64,000 nucleotides of DNA from the NCBI RefSeq assembly GCF_013402875.1, contig NZ_CP058579.1:2976001-3040000 (forward strand), written 5' to 3'. Each line of letters opens with the position of its first letter. Positions within the stretch are counted from its first letter, which is position 1. Source of the DNA: Halorarum salinum (GTDB lineage: Archaea; Halobacteriota; Halobacteria; Halobacteriales; Haloferacaceae). Under the pieces are notes generated by a model. It had not been told where the DNA came from. It searched no databases and saw only the letters and a program-made list of their open reading frames with translations. The translations under genes and the position numbers were made by a program. Positions 17,569-26,067 of this stretch are shown one piece after another.

Positions 17569-18450
17569 TCAGTCCGCCGTCGCCTCGTCGCCGACCGTCG
17601 GCGCGCCGGCCTCGCGCACCCAGAGGTCGCCGAACAGGTCGTCCTGCCGGAGCGTGAGCGCCCCGCGGTGTGCGAGGAACAGCAGCGCGAGGTACGTCAT
17701 GACGGGCGTCTCCGCGGCGTCGCCGCCCCGGAGTTCCCGGAACAGCACCTCCGTCCGCCCGCGGTCGTAGTGCGGGCGCAGGCGCCCCCGAACCTCCTCG
17801 ATGATCGCCTCGATGTCCTCCTCGTGGGTCGCGCCGGTAACCTCGCCCTCCCCGGGTTCGCCCTCCCGACGGAGGTCGTCGCCGCCGTGGTACTCCAGCG
17901 TCTGGGTCCCCCGGGAGAAGCCGCGGGGCGACTCGCTGGTGTCGTACTCGCGCGACTCCTTCCACCAGGAACCGCGCTCGGCGTCGCGCAGTTCCCGGAC
18001 GAGTTCGTCCAGCGTCTCCGGCGACCCGCGGGTGGACTTGCGCTCGATCCGCCGGTCCATCTCCTCCTCGAGCGCGTCGACCGGGTCGAACCCGGCGAAC
18101 TGGCCGTCGCCCGGTTCGCCCTCGACCGGGCCGCGCTCGAACGCCTGCTCCCACGGCTCGATCTCCTCGGGTTCCTCCTCCTCGTCCGTCTCGAGCAGCA
18201 CGTCCGACTTCATCCGGAGGAGCACGGAGGCGTAAAACAGCGCGCGCCCGCCGGTGCGGATGTCCGCCGAGTCGAGCTTGTCGAGGAAGGCGTCGGTCAC
18301 CTCGACGACGTCGATGTCCCACGGGTCGATCTCGCCGTCCTCGGCGAGTTGGACCAGCAGTTCGACCGGCTCGACGGCGTCCTCGTCCGAGCCCGGCGAC
18401 TTCCCGTCCGCCTCGACTCCGGACAGCACCTCGCCGGGGGACTCAATCAT
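17569..18450 (-). CDS. scpA: ScpA-family kleisin (segregation and condensation protein A)
   Basis: A 293-residue kleisin that bridges SMC heads in the condensin-like complex. N-terminal domain (residues about 25-90): VELLVQLAEDGEIDPWDIDVVEV and the hydrophobic ALFYASVLLRMKSDVLL helix, both typical of ScpA. The C-terminal winged helix (VMTYLALLFLAHRGALTLRQ) binds the SMC head. The middle is long, acidic and probably disordered. The gene overlaps the 3' end of smc by 8 bases, so the subunits are made together. No scpB gene is in the window. Confidence 0.93.
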   Translation of the reverse strand: MIESPGEVLSGVEADGKSPGSDEDAVEPVELLVQLAEDGEIDPWDIDVVEVTDAFLDKLDSADIRTGGRALFYASVLLRMKSDVLLETDEEEEPEEIEPWEQAFERGPVEGEPGDGQFAGFDPVDALEEEMDRRIERKSTRGSPETLDELVRELRDAERGSWWKESREYDTSESPRGFSRGTQTLEYHGGDDLRREGEPGEGEVTGATHEEDIEAIIEEVRGRLRPHYDRGRTEVLFRELRGGDAAETPVMTYLALLFLAHRGALTLRQDDLFGDLWVREAGAPTVGDEATAD

Positions 18451-21400
18451 CCGCGCTCACCCCGGCGTTCGCGATGTCGCCGTCCTCGCCCAGCTGGATG
18501 CCCGTCACCGCCGACACGTTGTCGTCCTGCATCGTCACGCCGATCGCCCGCTCGGACCGTTCGAGCAGCGCCGAGCGGTGGCTGACGACGACGAACTGCG
18601 CCTCGCCCGCCAGCTCGTCCACCATCTCCCCGACGCGGTCGGCGTTGACCGCGTCGAGGAACGCGTCGACCTCGTCGAGCGCGTAGAACGGCGCCGGGTT
18701 GTGCCGCTGGATCGCGAAGATGAACGCCAGCGCGGTCAGGGACTTCTCGCCGCCGGACATCGCGTCGAGCCGCTGGACGGGCTTGTCCGCCGGCTGCGCC
18801 TTCATCGTCAGCCCGCCCTCGAACGGGTCCGCCTCGTCCTCGAGGACCAGCTCCCCGGTCCCGGCCGAGAGGCGCTCAAAGATGTCCCGGAACTGCTCGT
18901 CGATGGCCTCGAACGAGTCCATGAACGTGCCCTTCTTCTCGGCCTCGAAGCGCTCGATGCGCTCCTCGATGGCGTCCCGCTCCTCGGCGAGCACGCCCCG
19001 GCGCTCCCGCATGTCCTCGAGGTCCTCCTGCACCTCGTCGTACTCGTCGATGGCGAGCATGTTGACCGGCTCCAGCGCCTCCATCTCGCCCTCGAGCTCC
19101 TCGATCTCCGACTCGACGGCGTCGTGGTCGGGCACGTCCTCCGGGTCGTAGTCGCCGACCTGCGACTCCAGCTCGTCGATCTCCCACTCGAGGCGCTCCG
19201 CGGTCTCGCGCAGCGAGTCGAGCTTCGACTCGACGCGCTCGACGTCGGCCTCCTGTTCGTCGCGGGACTCGGTCGCCTCGCGGAGGTCGGCCTTCACGCC
19301 CTCCCGGTCCTCCTTGAGGTCCGCGAGCTCCTCCTCGAGCTCCGCGATGGCGTCCCGCTTGTCCTCGAGGCCCTCCTCCCGCTCCTCGATCTCCGCCTCG
19401 AACCCGGCGATGCGCTCCTCGGCGTCCGCCTTCTTGTTCTGTGCCTCCTCCACGACGTCGTGGAGGTCGTCGACGGCGTCCTCCGCGTACTGCTTCTGGA
19501 GCTGTAGCTCGTTGAGTTCGCCGTCGAGGTCGTCCATCCGGTCCTCGAGGTCGTCGATCTCCCCCCGGATCTCGTCGGCGCGTGCCGACAGCTGGGGGAT
19601 CCTCGAGTCCTCCAGTTCGGCCTCGAGCTCCGCGATGTCGGCCTCGATCGACTCGATCTCGGCCTCGCGCCCGTCGATCTCCTCGTCGAGTTCGGTCATC
19701 TCCTCGTCGACCGACTCGCGCTCCTCTTGGAGCTCCTCGAGCCGGTCCCCGAGCGCGTCGATCCGGTCCTCCTTGGCGGCGACGTTCTGTTTCGCGAGTT
19801 CGAGGTCGCCCTCGACGTCCCGCACCTTGTCGGCCGCGTCGGCCGCCCGCGAACGCGCGTCCTCGAGGTCGTCCTCCACGTCCGAGATGTCGGATTTCAG
19901 TGCCTGCCGGTCGTCCTCCAGCGAGTGAATCTCCTCGGCGACCCGCTCCAGTTTCCCCTTCCCGGACTTCGAGAAGGAGTAGCGCGAGCCGCCGCCGGAG
20001 CCGCCGGTCATCGCGCCCGAGCGCTCCACGAGGTCGCCGTCGAGCGTGACCATCCGGAACTCGCCCATCAGGCCGCGCGCGGTGTCCATGTCCTCGACGA
20101 CGAGCGTCGAGCCGAGCACGTACGAGAAGACGCCCTCGTAGCGGGACTCGTACTCGACGAGGTTCCGCGCGAAGTCGACGACGCCCGGATCGCTCGGCAG
20201 CCTTGGGAGCCCCCGTTCGTCCATCTCGGTGATGGGGAGGAACGTCGCGCGCCCGGCGTTGCGCTGCTTGAGGTAGTCGATACACTGGGAGCCGACGCCG
20301 TCGTCGTCGACGACGACGTTCGCCATCCTGCCGCCGGCGGCCGTCTCGCACGCCTTCGCGAACCGGGAGTCGACGGACGCGAGCTTCCCGACCGGTCCGT
20401 GGACCCCCGAGAACTCCGAGTTCGTGATCGTCGTCACCGCCCGCGGCCACGAGGAGTCGCCCGAGTCCGATGCGCGCGCCTCGAGCTTCGAGTACTCCTG
20501 CTGCTTCTCGCGGATGTCCTCCTCGACCTCGCTCAAGTCCCACTGGAGCTCCTTCTTCTCCGACTGGAGCTCCTCGATGGCGTCCTTCGCGGTCGCCTCG
20601 TTCTTCCTCGCCTTGTCCAGTTCGGAGTGGAGGTCCGAGACGCGGCGTTTCAGCTCGGGAATCTCCTCCTCGGTCTCGGTCAGTTCGGCCTCCACCTCCG
20701 AGATCTCGTTGGACCGCCGACGCGCCTCGTCGAGCAGCCGGTCCTTCTCCCGCTGGAGCTCGTTCTTCGCGGCCCTGAGCTCCTCCAGTTCCGCCTTCCG
20801 CTCCGCGAGTTCGTCCTTCAGCTCGTCGAACTCGGTGTCGGCGTCGTCGATCTCGGCTTCGACCTCGGCGAGCTCCGTCCGCTTGGTGGCAAGCGTCGAC
20901 TTCCGGTTCGCCTTCTCGACTTTCACCTCGCGGACGTCGGCCTCGAGCTCCTCGATCTCCTCGCCCTTCCGGTCGATGTCGATGAACGCGCCTCGGCGCT
21001 CGTTTTCGGCCTCCTCGACGCGCTCCTCCTGGTTCTCGATCTTGCCCTCGAGCCGCGAGACCTCGCCCTTGATCTCCTCGATCTCGGCCTTGATGGCGAG
21101 CTGTTCGTCCTCGCCCTTCCGTTCGATCTCGCGGTTCAGGTCGTCGAGCTCCCCCTGCAGGTCGTCGACGACCGACTGGCGGTCCTCGAGTTCCGCGCGC
21201 AGGTCGGCGAGTTTCCCCTCGCTCGCGTCGACGCGGGACTCGGTGGAGTCGAGGTCGGCGCGTTTGTCCTCGAGTTCCGCCGCCTTCAGGTAGCCCTCGT
21301 ACTCCTCCTTCTCGTCGCGGAGGTCCCTGTACTGCAGGGCCGTCTCCCGCTCGTCCGAGAGCCGGTCGAGCCGGTCCTCCTTCTCCTCGATGCGGAGGTC

Positions 21401-22033
21401 CGCCTCGTCGATGCGTTCCTCGACCGTCTCGAGTTCGGCGAACGCGTCCTCCTTCTTCGCGTCGAACTCGGCGACGCCGGCGATCTCGTCGATGATCTCC
21501 CGGCGCTGGAACGCGGTCATGTTGATGATCTCGGTGACGTCGCCCTGCATGACGACGTTGTACCCCTCCGGGGTGACGCCCGCCTGCGCGAGCAGGTCGC
21601 GGATGTCCGAGAGGTTAACCGAGCGGTCGTTCAGGTAGTAGTAGGAGTAGTAGTTGTCGTCGGTCTCCTTCACGCGGCGCCTGATGCTGATCTCCTCGAC
21701 GTCCCCGACCTTGTCGGTGCCCGCCGCGTTGACGACCTGGGCCCGGTCGAGGGTTCCGTCGCCGTTGTTCAACACGACCTCGACGCTGGCCTCCCGCTGT
21801 CCCCCGTGGTCCGTGTCGCCCTCGTGGCCGGGGTTGTAGATGAGGTCGGTGAGTTTCTCCGCGCGTATCCCGCGCGTGCGTGCGAGGCCGAGCGCGAACA
21901 GTACGCCGTCGATGATGTTCGACTTGCCGGAGCCGTTCGGCCCCGTGATGACGGTGAAGTCCTCGTAGAAGGGGATTCGGGTCTTCCGCCCGAAGCTCTT
22001 GAAGTCGTCGAGGACGAGTTCCTTGATGTGCAT
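18443..22033 (-). CDS. smc: chromosome segregation protein SMC
   Basis: A 1196-residue SMC ATPase organising the chromosome. Walker A GPNGSGKSN at residues 31-39; two long coiled coils (about 170-510 and 680-1030); hinge domain at about 515-670 with the Gly-rich GGSGGGSRYSF; ABC signature MSGGEKSLTALAF from 1092; Walker B FYALDEVDAFLD; and the His of the switch in VVVSHRSALLE. Length is standard. It lies between a small coiled-coil gene (64 bases upstream) and scpA (8-base overlap), and all three are probably transcribed from the promoter at 22429-22438. Confidence 0.97.
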   Translation of the reverse strand: MHIKELVLDDFKSFGRKTRIPFYEDFTVITGPNGSGKSNIIDGVLFALGLARTRGIRAEKLTDLIYNPGHEGDTDHGGQREASVEVVLNNGDGTLDRAQVVNAAGTDKVGDVEEISIRRRVKETDDNYYSYYYLNDRSVNLSDIRDLLAQAGVTPEGYNVVMQGDVTEIINMTAFQRREIIDEIAGVAEFDAKKEDAFAELETVEERIDEADLRIEEKEDRLDRLSDERETALQYRDLRDEKEEYEGYLKAAELEDKRADLDSTESRVDASEGKLADLRAELEDRQSVVDDLQGELDDLNREIERKGEDEQLAIKAEIEEIKGEVSRLEGKIENQEERVEEAENERRGAFIDIDRKGEEIEELEADVREVKVEKANRKSTLATKRTELAEVEAEIDDADTEFDELKDELAERKAELEELRAAKNELQREKDRLLDEARRRSNEISEVEAELTETEEEIPELKRRVSDLHSELDKARKNEATAKDAIEELQSEKKELQWDLSEVEEDIREKQQEYSKLEARASDSGDSSWPRAVTTITNSEFSGVHGPVGKLASVDSRFAKACETAAGGRMANVVVDDDGVGSQCIDYLKQRNAGRATFLPITEMDERGLPRLPSDPGVVDFARNLVEYESRYEGVFSYVLGSTLVVEDMDTARGLMGEFRMVTLDGDLVERSGAMTGGSGGGSRYSFSKSGKGKLERVAEEIHSLEDDRQALKSDISDVEDDLEDARSRAADAADKVRDVEGDLELAKQNVAAKEDRIDALGDRLEELQEERESVDEEMTELDEEIDGREAEIESIEADIAELEAELEDSRIPQLSARADEIRGEIDDLEDRMDDLDGELNELQLQKQYAEDAVDDLHDVVEEAQNKKADAEERIAGFEAEIEEREEGLEDKRDAIAELEEELADLKEDREGVKADLREATESRDEQEADVERVESKLDSLRETAERLEWEIDELESQVGDYDPEDVPDHDAVESEIEELEGEMEALEPVNMLAIDEYDEVQEDLEDMRERRGVLAEERDAIEERIERFEAEKKGTFMDSFEAIDEQFRDIFERLSAGTGELVLEDEADPFEGGLTMKAQPADKPVQRLDAMSGGEKSLTALAFIFAIQRHNPAPFYALDEVDAFLDAVNADRVGEMVDELAGEAQFVVVSHRSALLERSERAIGVTMQDDNVSAVTGIQLGEDGDIANAGVSADD

Positions 22034-22097
22034 GAGATGTACGATTGGACCCGTCTGGTGTGTTCTCGGGGACGGGTGACCCGTGTCGGAGCGGGGT

Positions 22098-22406
22098 TCA
22101 GGCGACGATGATGTCGTCGCTCTCCTCGGTTTCCTCGTCGGCGTCGGCGGCTTCCGATCCGTCCGCCTCCTCGGCGGCCCGTTCGGCGGCGTCCGGAGAC
22201 GCGTCCTCGGCCGCCTCGGCCGTCGCCGAGGCGTTCGGCACGAACTCGGCGTGCGAATCGGTCCCCGGATCGGCGTCCGCGACGTCGCGTGCCGACTCCA
22301 GTTGGCTGATCCGCTCCTTCGTCTCGACCAGTTCCTCGGTCAATCCATCGACTGCCGCCTGCAGTTCCGCGACCTGCGTTTCCAGGTCCTCCACCCGGTT
22401 TCCCAT
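22098..22406 (-). CDS. small acidic coiled-coil protein upstream of smc
   Basis: A 102-residue protein whose first 45 residues form a clear heptad coiled coil (MGNRVEDLETQVAELQAAV, then LVETKERISQLES) and whose remaining half is Ala/Glu/Asp-rich and likely disordered, ending in the hydrophobic DDIIVA. No enzyme motif. It is the first gene of the smc-scpA operon, so it may be an accessory factor of condensin or of chromosome organisation (inference from position only). Confidence 0.8.
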   Translation of the reverse strand: MGNRVEDLETQVAELQAAVDGLTEELVETKERISQLESARDVADADPGTDSHAEFVPNASATAEAAEDASPDAAERAAEEADGSEAADADEETEESDDIIVA

Positions 22407-22428
22407 GTACGGTGTGGGTGGTCCCGCA

Positions 22429-22438
22429 CGTATAAACC
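22429..22438 (-). promoter_or_regulatory. promoter of the coiled-coil-smc-scpA operon
   Basis: Minus-strand GGTTTATACG, 23-32 bases before ATG 22406: one of the best TATA boxes in the window. Confidence 0.7.
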
Positions 22439-22461
22439 TGTGTCAGACATCCGGACGACAG

Positions 22462-22478
22462 GTTATTGGCCGCATAAC
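22462..22478. promoter_or_regulatory. small inverted repeat in the smc/presenilin divergent region
   Basis: GTTAT and ATAAC arms with a 7-base spacer, just upstream of the smc-operon TATA box. It may be an operator, but the arms are short. Confidence 0.3.
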
Positions 22479-22526
22479 TCCCGAAATCGACCGATTCGAG
22501 GGTCGTGACGGGGTGTAAAGGACTGC

Positions 22527-22536
22527 AATTATAAAC
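22527..22536 (+). promoter_or_regulatory. strong TATA-like box 120 bases before the presenilin gene
   Basis: AATTATAAAC in an AT-rich island. If used on the plus strand it would give the presenilin operon a leader of about 95-100 bases. A leaderless promoter nearer to ATG 22654 is not obvious. Confidence 0.45.
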
Positions 22537-22653
22537 GGGTTATCGCGATACGGAATCCCACGTCCGTCGCGAGACGGCCGCTCCCCCCGCCTTCCGACGG
22601 GTCGCCGTTCCCCAACCACAACCACCAAACCCGGCCCCGCCGAACCGCCGTCG

Positions 22654-23727
22654 ATGAACGCACGCACGCGCCGCGGCGTCGCGATCGCGGCACTCGTCTT
22701 TCTCGTCGTCCAGCTCGGGGCGGTTTCGCTCGTCCCCGCGTTCGACACGGCGGGGTATCAGGCGGTGGAGGACCCGCAGAACCCCACGAACAGCGTCGTC
22801 TACCTGCTCGCCATCCTCGTCGTCACGGCGCTCATGCTCGCGGCGTTCCGCTACGACCTCGACCGGGTCGTCCGCGCGGTCATCGTCCTCTCGTCGGGGC
22901 TGCTCGCGTGGTACGTCTTCTCGGTCGCGCTGCCCGCGACGGCCGCGCTCGTCGCCGCCGGACTCGTCGCGGTCGCGCTCTGGGTGTACCCCGAGTGGTA
23001 CGTCATCGACGTCGCGGGGGCGCTGATGGGCGCCGGCGCCGCGGGCCTGTTCGGCATCAGCTTCGGGCTCCTGCCGGCCATCGTCCTCCTGGTCGCGCTC
23101 GCCGTCTACGACGCCATCTCGGTGTACGGCACCGAGCACATGCTCGACCTCGCGGAGGGCGTCATGGACCTGCACATTCCCGTCGTGCTCGTCATCCCGC
23201 TCACGTGGTCCTACTCGCTGCTCGACGAGGGCTTCGGCGAGGACGACGGGACGGACGCCGGGGGAGCGGCGGAATCCGGCGACGGGGCCGAAGCCGGGGA
23301 AGCTGCGGAACGCGGTGACGGCTTCGCGAACGGGGACGCCGACGCGCGAGCGAGCGAGGCCGGAGGGACCGACGCACGGTCCGACGGCGAACGGCACGTC
23401 GAGGGAGTGGACACCGACGACCGCGACGTGTTCTTCATCGGCCTCGGCGACGCGGTGATGCCGGCCGTCATGGTCGCGTCCGCGGCGTTCTGGTCGCCCG
23501 CGGCGTCCCTCGGTATCCCGGGCTTTCCGGCGCTCGGACTCCCGGCGCTTCTCGCGATGGCGGGCACGTTCGTCGGCCTCGGGATCCTCCTCCGGATGGT
23601 GCTAAAGGGGCGACCGCACGCGGGGCTCCCGCTGTTGAACGGCGGCGCCATCGGCGGCTACCTGCTCGGATCGGTGCTCGCCGGCGTCCCGCTGGCGACG
23701 GCGCTCGGCGTCGGCGCGTACCTGTGA
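22654..23727 (+). CDS. presenilin-type intramembrane aspartyl protease (first of pair)
   Basis: A 357-residue polytopic protein of the presenilin/signal peptide peptidase family (A22). Catalytic aspartates: Asp153 in AVYDAISVY (the YD motif of TM6) and Asp266 in FIGLGDAVMP (the GxGD motif of TM7). A GLPLLNGG motif near residue 324 takes the place of the PAL motif. About nine hydrophobic segments. Between TM6 and TM7, residues about 190-257 form a long Asp/Glu/Gly/Ala-rich loop, comparable in place to the presenilin cytoplasmic loop. The next gene is a shorter paralogue starting at the stop codon. Likely job: cleaving transmembrane helices of membrane proteins or signal peptides. Confidence 0.88.
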   Translation: MNARTRRGVAIAALVFLVVQLGAVSLVPAFDTAGYQAVEDPQNPTNSVVYLLAILVVTALMLAAFRYDLDRVVRAVIVLSSGLLAWYVFSVALPATAALVAAGLVAVALWVYPEWYVIDVAGALMGAGAAGLFGISFGLLPAIVLLVALAVYDAISVYGTEHMLDLAEGVMDLHIPVVLVIPLTWSYSLLDEGFGEDDGTDAGGAAESGDGAEAGEAAERGDGFANGDADARASEAGGTDARSDGERHVEGVDTDDRDVFFIGLGDAVMPAVMVASAAFWSPAASLGIPGFPALGLPALLAMAGTFVGLGILLRMVLKGRPHAGLPLLNGGAIGGYLLGSVLAGVPLATALGVGAYL

Positions 23728-24602
23728 TGGATCGGCGCGTCCGCGGCGCGCTGGGGACCGGGGCGCTCTTCCTCTCGGTCCAGTTGCTCGCGCTCGCAGT
23801 CGCCCCCCGACTCGTCGCCGGCGGCGTCAGCTACGGCGACGGGGACGACGCGCTCGTTCCGCTGGTGCTGGGACTCGCGGTCGGGACGCTCCTCTCGCTG
23901 GCCGCCGTGCGCTATCGCCGGAGCGAGCGCCTCGTTCGCGCGGTGATGCTCCTCTCGGTCGGGGTCGCGCTCTGGGTCGCGGCGGCGGCGTTCCTCGGCG
24001 CGGTTCCCGGCGCGCTGGCCGCCGCCGTCGGCGTGGCAGTCGCGTGGCGAGTGCAGCGGTGGGAGGTCCGCAACCTCGTCGCCGTCGTCGCCGTCGCCGG
24101 CGCGGCGGGGCTGTTCGGCGCGAGCCTCTCGCCGCCGTACGCGCTCGTCGCGCTCGTCCTCGCCGCGGCGTACGACGCGTACGCGGTGTACGTCTCCGGT
24201 CACATGGCCACGATGGTCGACGCGAGCGCGCGCATGGGACTCCCGTCGGCGTTCGTCGTGCCGACGGGGGACGGCGTTCCGGACGGCGCCGTCGGCACGG
24301 GGGGGAACGGGACCACCGTCGCGACGCTGCTCGGTGCGGGCGACGCGCTGTTTCCAGCCATCCTGACCGCGAGCGCGGCCGTCGAGCAAGCGGCCGGGCC
24401 GGGTTTCGGCCACGCGCCGTCGCCCGTCCTCGGCCTCCCCCCCAGCGCGCTCGGGGCGCTCCTCGGGTCGTTCACCGGCTTCGTGGCCCTGCAGGTGCTC
24501 GTCCAGCGGCGGGGCGGGATGCACGCGGGGCTCCCGTTCGTGAACGGCGGCGCCGTGCTCGGCTATCTCCTCGCCGCGTCCATCGGCCCGGTACCCGTGT
24601 AG
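23727..24602 (+). CDS. presenilin-type intramembrane aspartyl protease (second of pair)
   Basis: A 291-residue paralogue of the preceding gene. It keeps both catalytic aspartates, Asp150 in AAYDAYAVY and Asp206 in LLGAGDALFP, and the GLPFVNGG motif. The loop between them is short, with a Gly/Thr-rich GTGGNGTT segment, unlike the long acidic loop of its neighbour. ATG 23727 shares one base with the upstream stop (TGATG); GTG 23724 is an alternative start with a 4-base overlap. The tight coupling suggests equal production and perhaps a heteromeric or partner role. Confidence 0.83.
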   Translation: MDRRVRGALGTGALFLSVQLLALAVAPRLVAGGVSYGDGDDALVPLVLGLAVGTLLSLAAVRYRRSERLVRAVMLLSVGVALWVAAAAFLGAVPGALAAAVGVAVAWRVQRWEVRNLVAVVAVAGAAGLFGASLSPPYALVALVLAAAYDAYAVYVSGHMATMVDASARMGLPSAFVVPTGDGVPDGAVGTGGNGTTVATLLGAGDALFPAILTASAAVEQAAGPGFGHAPSPVLGLPPSALGALLGSFTGFVALQVLVQRRGGMHAGLPFVNGGAVLGYLLAASIGPVPV

Positions 24603-24647
24603 GGGCGGGTTAAGAGGGAGGCGGCCGGGAACTCGACCCCGAACCGG

Positions 24648-25121
24648 TCACTCCGTACCCGCGCCGTCGCGAACCTTCACGGCCATCCCGGCGTCGAAGT
24701 CCAGCATGCCCTCCGCGGACAGTTCCGCCCGACCGACGCCGAGCAGCGTGCCGTCCCCGTGGACGACGGCCACCTCGTCGTGGGGACGAACGGCGGGGTC
24801 GACCTCCGCGACGAACTTCGCGAAGACGTTCCTGCCCTCCCGGACGAAGGGGGCGCTCTCGTCGCCGACGACGACGCTGGCGGCCGGGTGTTCGAGCGCC
24901 GCTCGCAGGCGACGACCGCCCTCGAGTCCGAGCGTGAACCGGCCGTCGGTCCGGTAGGAGACGACGCGCTCTCCGTCGGCGACGACCTGCCGCGGGCGAC
25001 CGCTCGTCGAGCGGCGGACCGTCACGGCCCCCGAATCGGGAAACAGCGCGGTCCCCGCGCCCGCCCCGAACTGGTAGTCCGCGACCGTTCGGAGGTCCGG
25101 GACGCCCGGCGTGGAACTCAC
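24648..25121 (-). CDS. PUA-domain protein
   Basis: A 157-residue soluble protein. The C-terminal 80 residues form a PUA RNA-binding domain like that at the end of archaeal tRNA-guanine transglycosylases (SAPFVREGRNVFAKFV, RPHDEVAVVHGDGTLLGVG, and the strand GMLDFDAGMAVKVRDG). The N-terminal part resembles the domain before PUA in the same enzymes (ADYQFGAGAGTALFP). No catalytic residues are visible. Start is GTG 25121, overlapping the stop of the NYN-domain gene by GTGA. Role probably in tRNA or rRNA handling; the exact RNA is unknown. Confidence 0.82.
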   Translation of the reverse strand: MSSTPGVPDLRTVADYQFGAGAGTALFPDSGAVTVRRSTSGRPRQVVADGERVVSYRTDGRFTLGLEGGRRLRAALEHPAASVVVGDESAPFVREGRNVFAKFVAEVDPAVRPHDEVAVVHGDGTLLGVGRAELSAEGMLDFDAGMAVKVRDGAGTE

Positions 25122-25615
25122 AGGAGGAACGTCTCCTCGCGCTCGCCCATGTCGACGAACGAGTCCGCGGCCTCGATGAGTTCAGTGGCGGTCGAGGACT
25201 CGAAGCCGAGCACCTCGACGCGGACGCCCTCGTGGCGGAGGTGCGAGCAGAGCCGCGAGAAGTCGCCGTCGCCGCTGCAGAGGACGACCGTGTCGACGTG
25301 GTCCGCGAGCGAGACGGCGTCCAGGCTCAATCCCAGGTCCCAGTCTGCCTTCTTCGACCCGTCGCCGAACGTCTTGATCTCCTTGATCTTCGTCTCGAAC
25401 CCGATGTCCCGGAGCGCCTCGAAGAACGACTCCTCGTCGGGCGAGTCCGCGCGGATGACGTAGGCGATGGCGCGCGTGAGGACCCGGTTCTGGACGGCCT
25501 TGTCCAGCAGCGACGAGTAGTCGATGTTCCGGGAGTAGACGCTCTGGGCGGAGTGGTACAGGTTCTGCGAGTCGGCGAGAACGGCGACCCGCTGTCCGTC
25601 GTGGATCTCGGTCAT
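25118..25615 (-). CDS. NYN-domain (LabA/DUF88-like) protein
   Basis: A 165-residue PIN-fold protein of the NYN/LabA group. Acidic residues typical of the nuclease site are visible: ADSQNLYHS at the N terminus, KADWDLGLSLDAV in the middle and CSGDGDFSRL (about residue 117), with VEVLGFESSTATEL after it. It probably cleaves RNA with Mg2+ or Mn2+. Start ATG 25615 was preferred to the longer ORF from 25729, which lacks similarity. A minus-strand ACTAAAC box at about 25640 fits its promoter. It is coupled to the PUA gene, so RNA recognition and cleavage are probably linked. Confidence 0.87.
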   Translation of the reverse strand: MTEIHDGQRVAVLADSQNLYHSAQSVYSRNIDYSSLLDKAVQNRVLTRAIAYVIRADSPDEESFFEALRDIGFETKIKEIKTFGDGSKKADWDLGLSLDAVSLADHVDTVVLCSGDGDFSRLCSHLRHEGVRVEVLGFESSTATELIEAADSFVDMGEREETFLL

Positions 25616-25776
25616 TACGTTCGACGTGTCGGACCTGCGGTTTAGTCGTATCGGGGCGGTGCGCGCGGTCGGCGGTGGGGTCGAGGCCGGTTCGGGCCCG
25701 CGAACGACCCCGTGAACCGGCACCGACACGCCGCCGGGGGCCGGAGGGACCGCGTGGACGAACTGCCGGCCTCGGC

Positions 25777-25941
25777 ACCGTCGTCCGCTCGGTCACGGCC
25801 GAGTCGAACGCCGCGCTGTACGGCGGCGAGGGGTTCCCGCCCTCCGCCGAGGTGTACGAGCGGCTGGGCGCGGACACCGTCTCCGCCGGACCGGTGTTGC
25901 CGGACGCTGGCGCGACCGTCCACGAGGAGCTCCGGGGGTGA
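25777..25941 (+). pseudogene. possible remnant of an acetyltransferase-like C terminus
   Basis: Plus-strand frame reading TVVRSVTAESNAALYGGEGF and then AEVYERLGADTV before a stop at 25941. The ESNAAL...YERLG pattern recalls the C-terminal end of GNAT acetyltransferases (typically NxxAxxLYExxGF), but it is out of order and no N-terminal part exists. Weak call; it could be chance in GC-rich DNA. Confidence 0.2.
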
Positions 25942-26036
25942 CCGGATCGGACTGGTTTCTCCGCCGTTACCGGAGCGGAGGACCGAGTGCGACCGACGGT
26001 CCGTGGGGAACCGCGATCCGTGGAGAAAGCACGTAG

Positions 26037-26046
26037 CGTTTTACCC
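26037..26046 (+). promoter_or_regulatory. TATA-like box of phzF
   Basis: CGTTTTACCC, 22-31 bases before ATG 26068; supports that start over the in-frame upstream start at 25987. Confidence 0.55.
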
Positions 26047-26067
26047 GATGACGCCACAGGTCGACCC

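Larger units (their letters stand above)
25616..26067. other. 452-base gap between the NYN gene and phzF
   Basis: Divergent promoters lie at both ends (minus strand about 25638-25648; plus strand 26037-26046). Between them I see no intact gene, only a plus-strand stretch at 25777-25941 that may be a remnant. Confidence 0.5.

Noticed and set aside
19727-22111. 794-codon plus-strand ORF opposite smc
   Set aside because: A mirror of the heptad-rich smc sequence (Leu/Val/Arg/Asp repeats); smc is certain.
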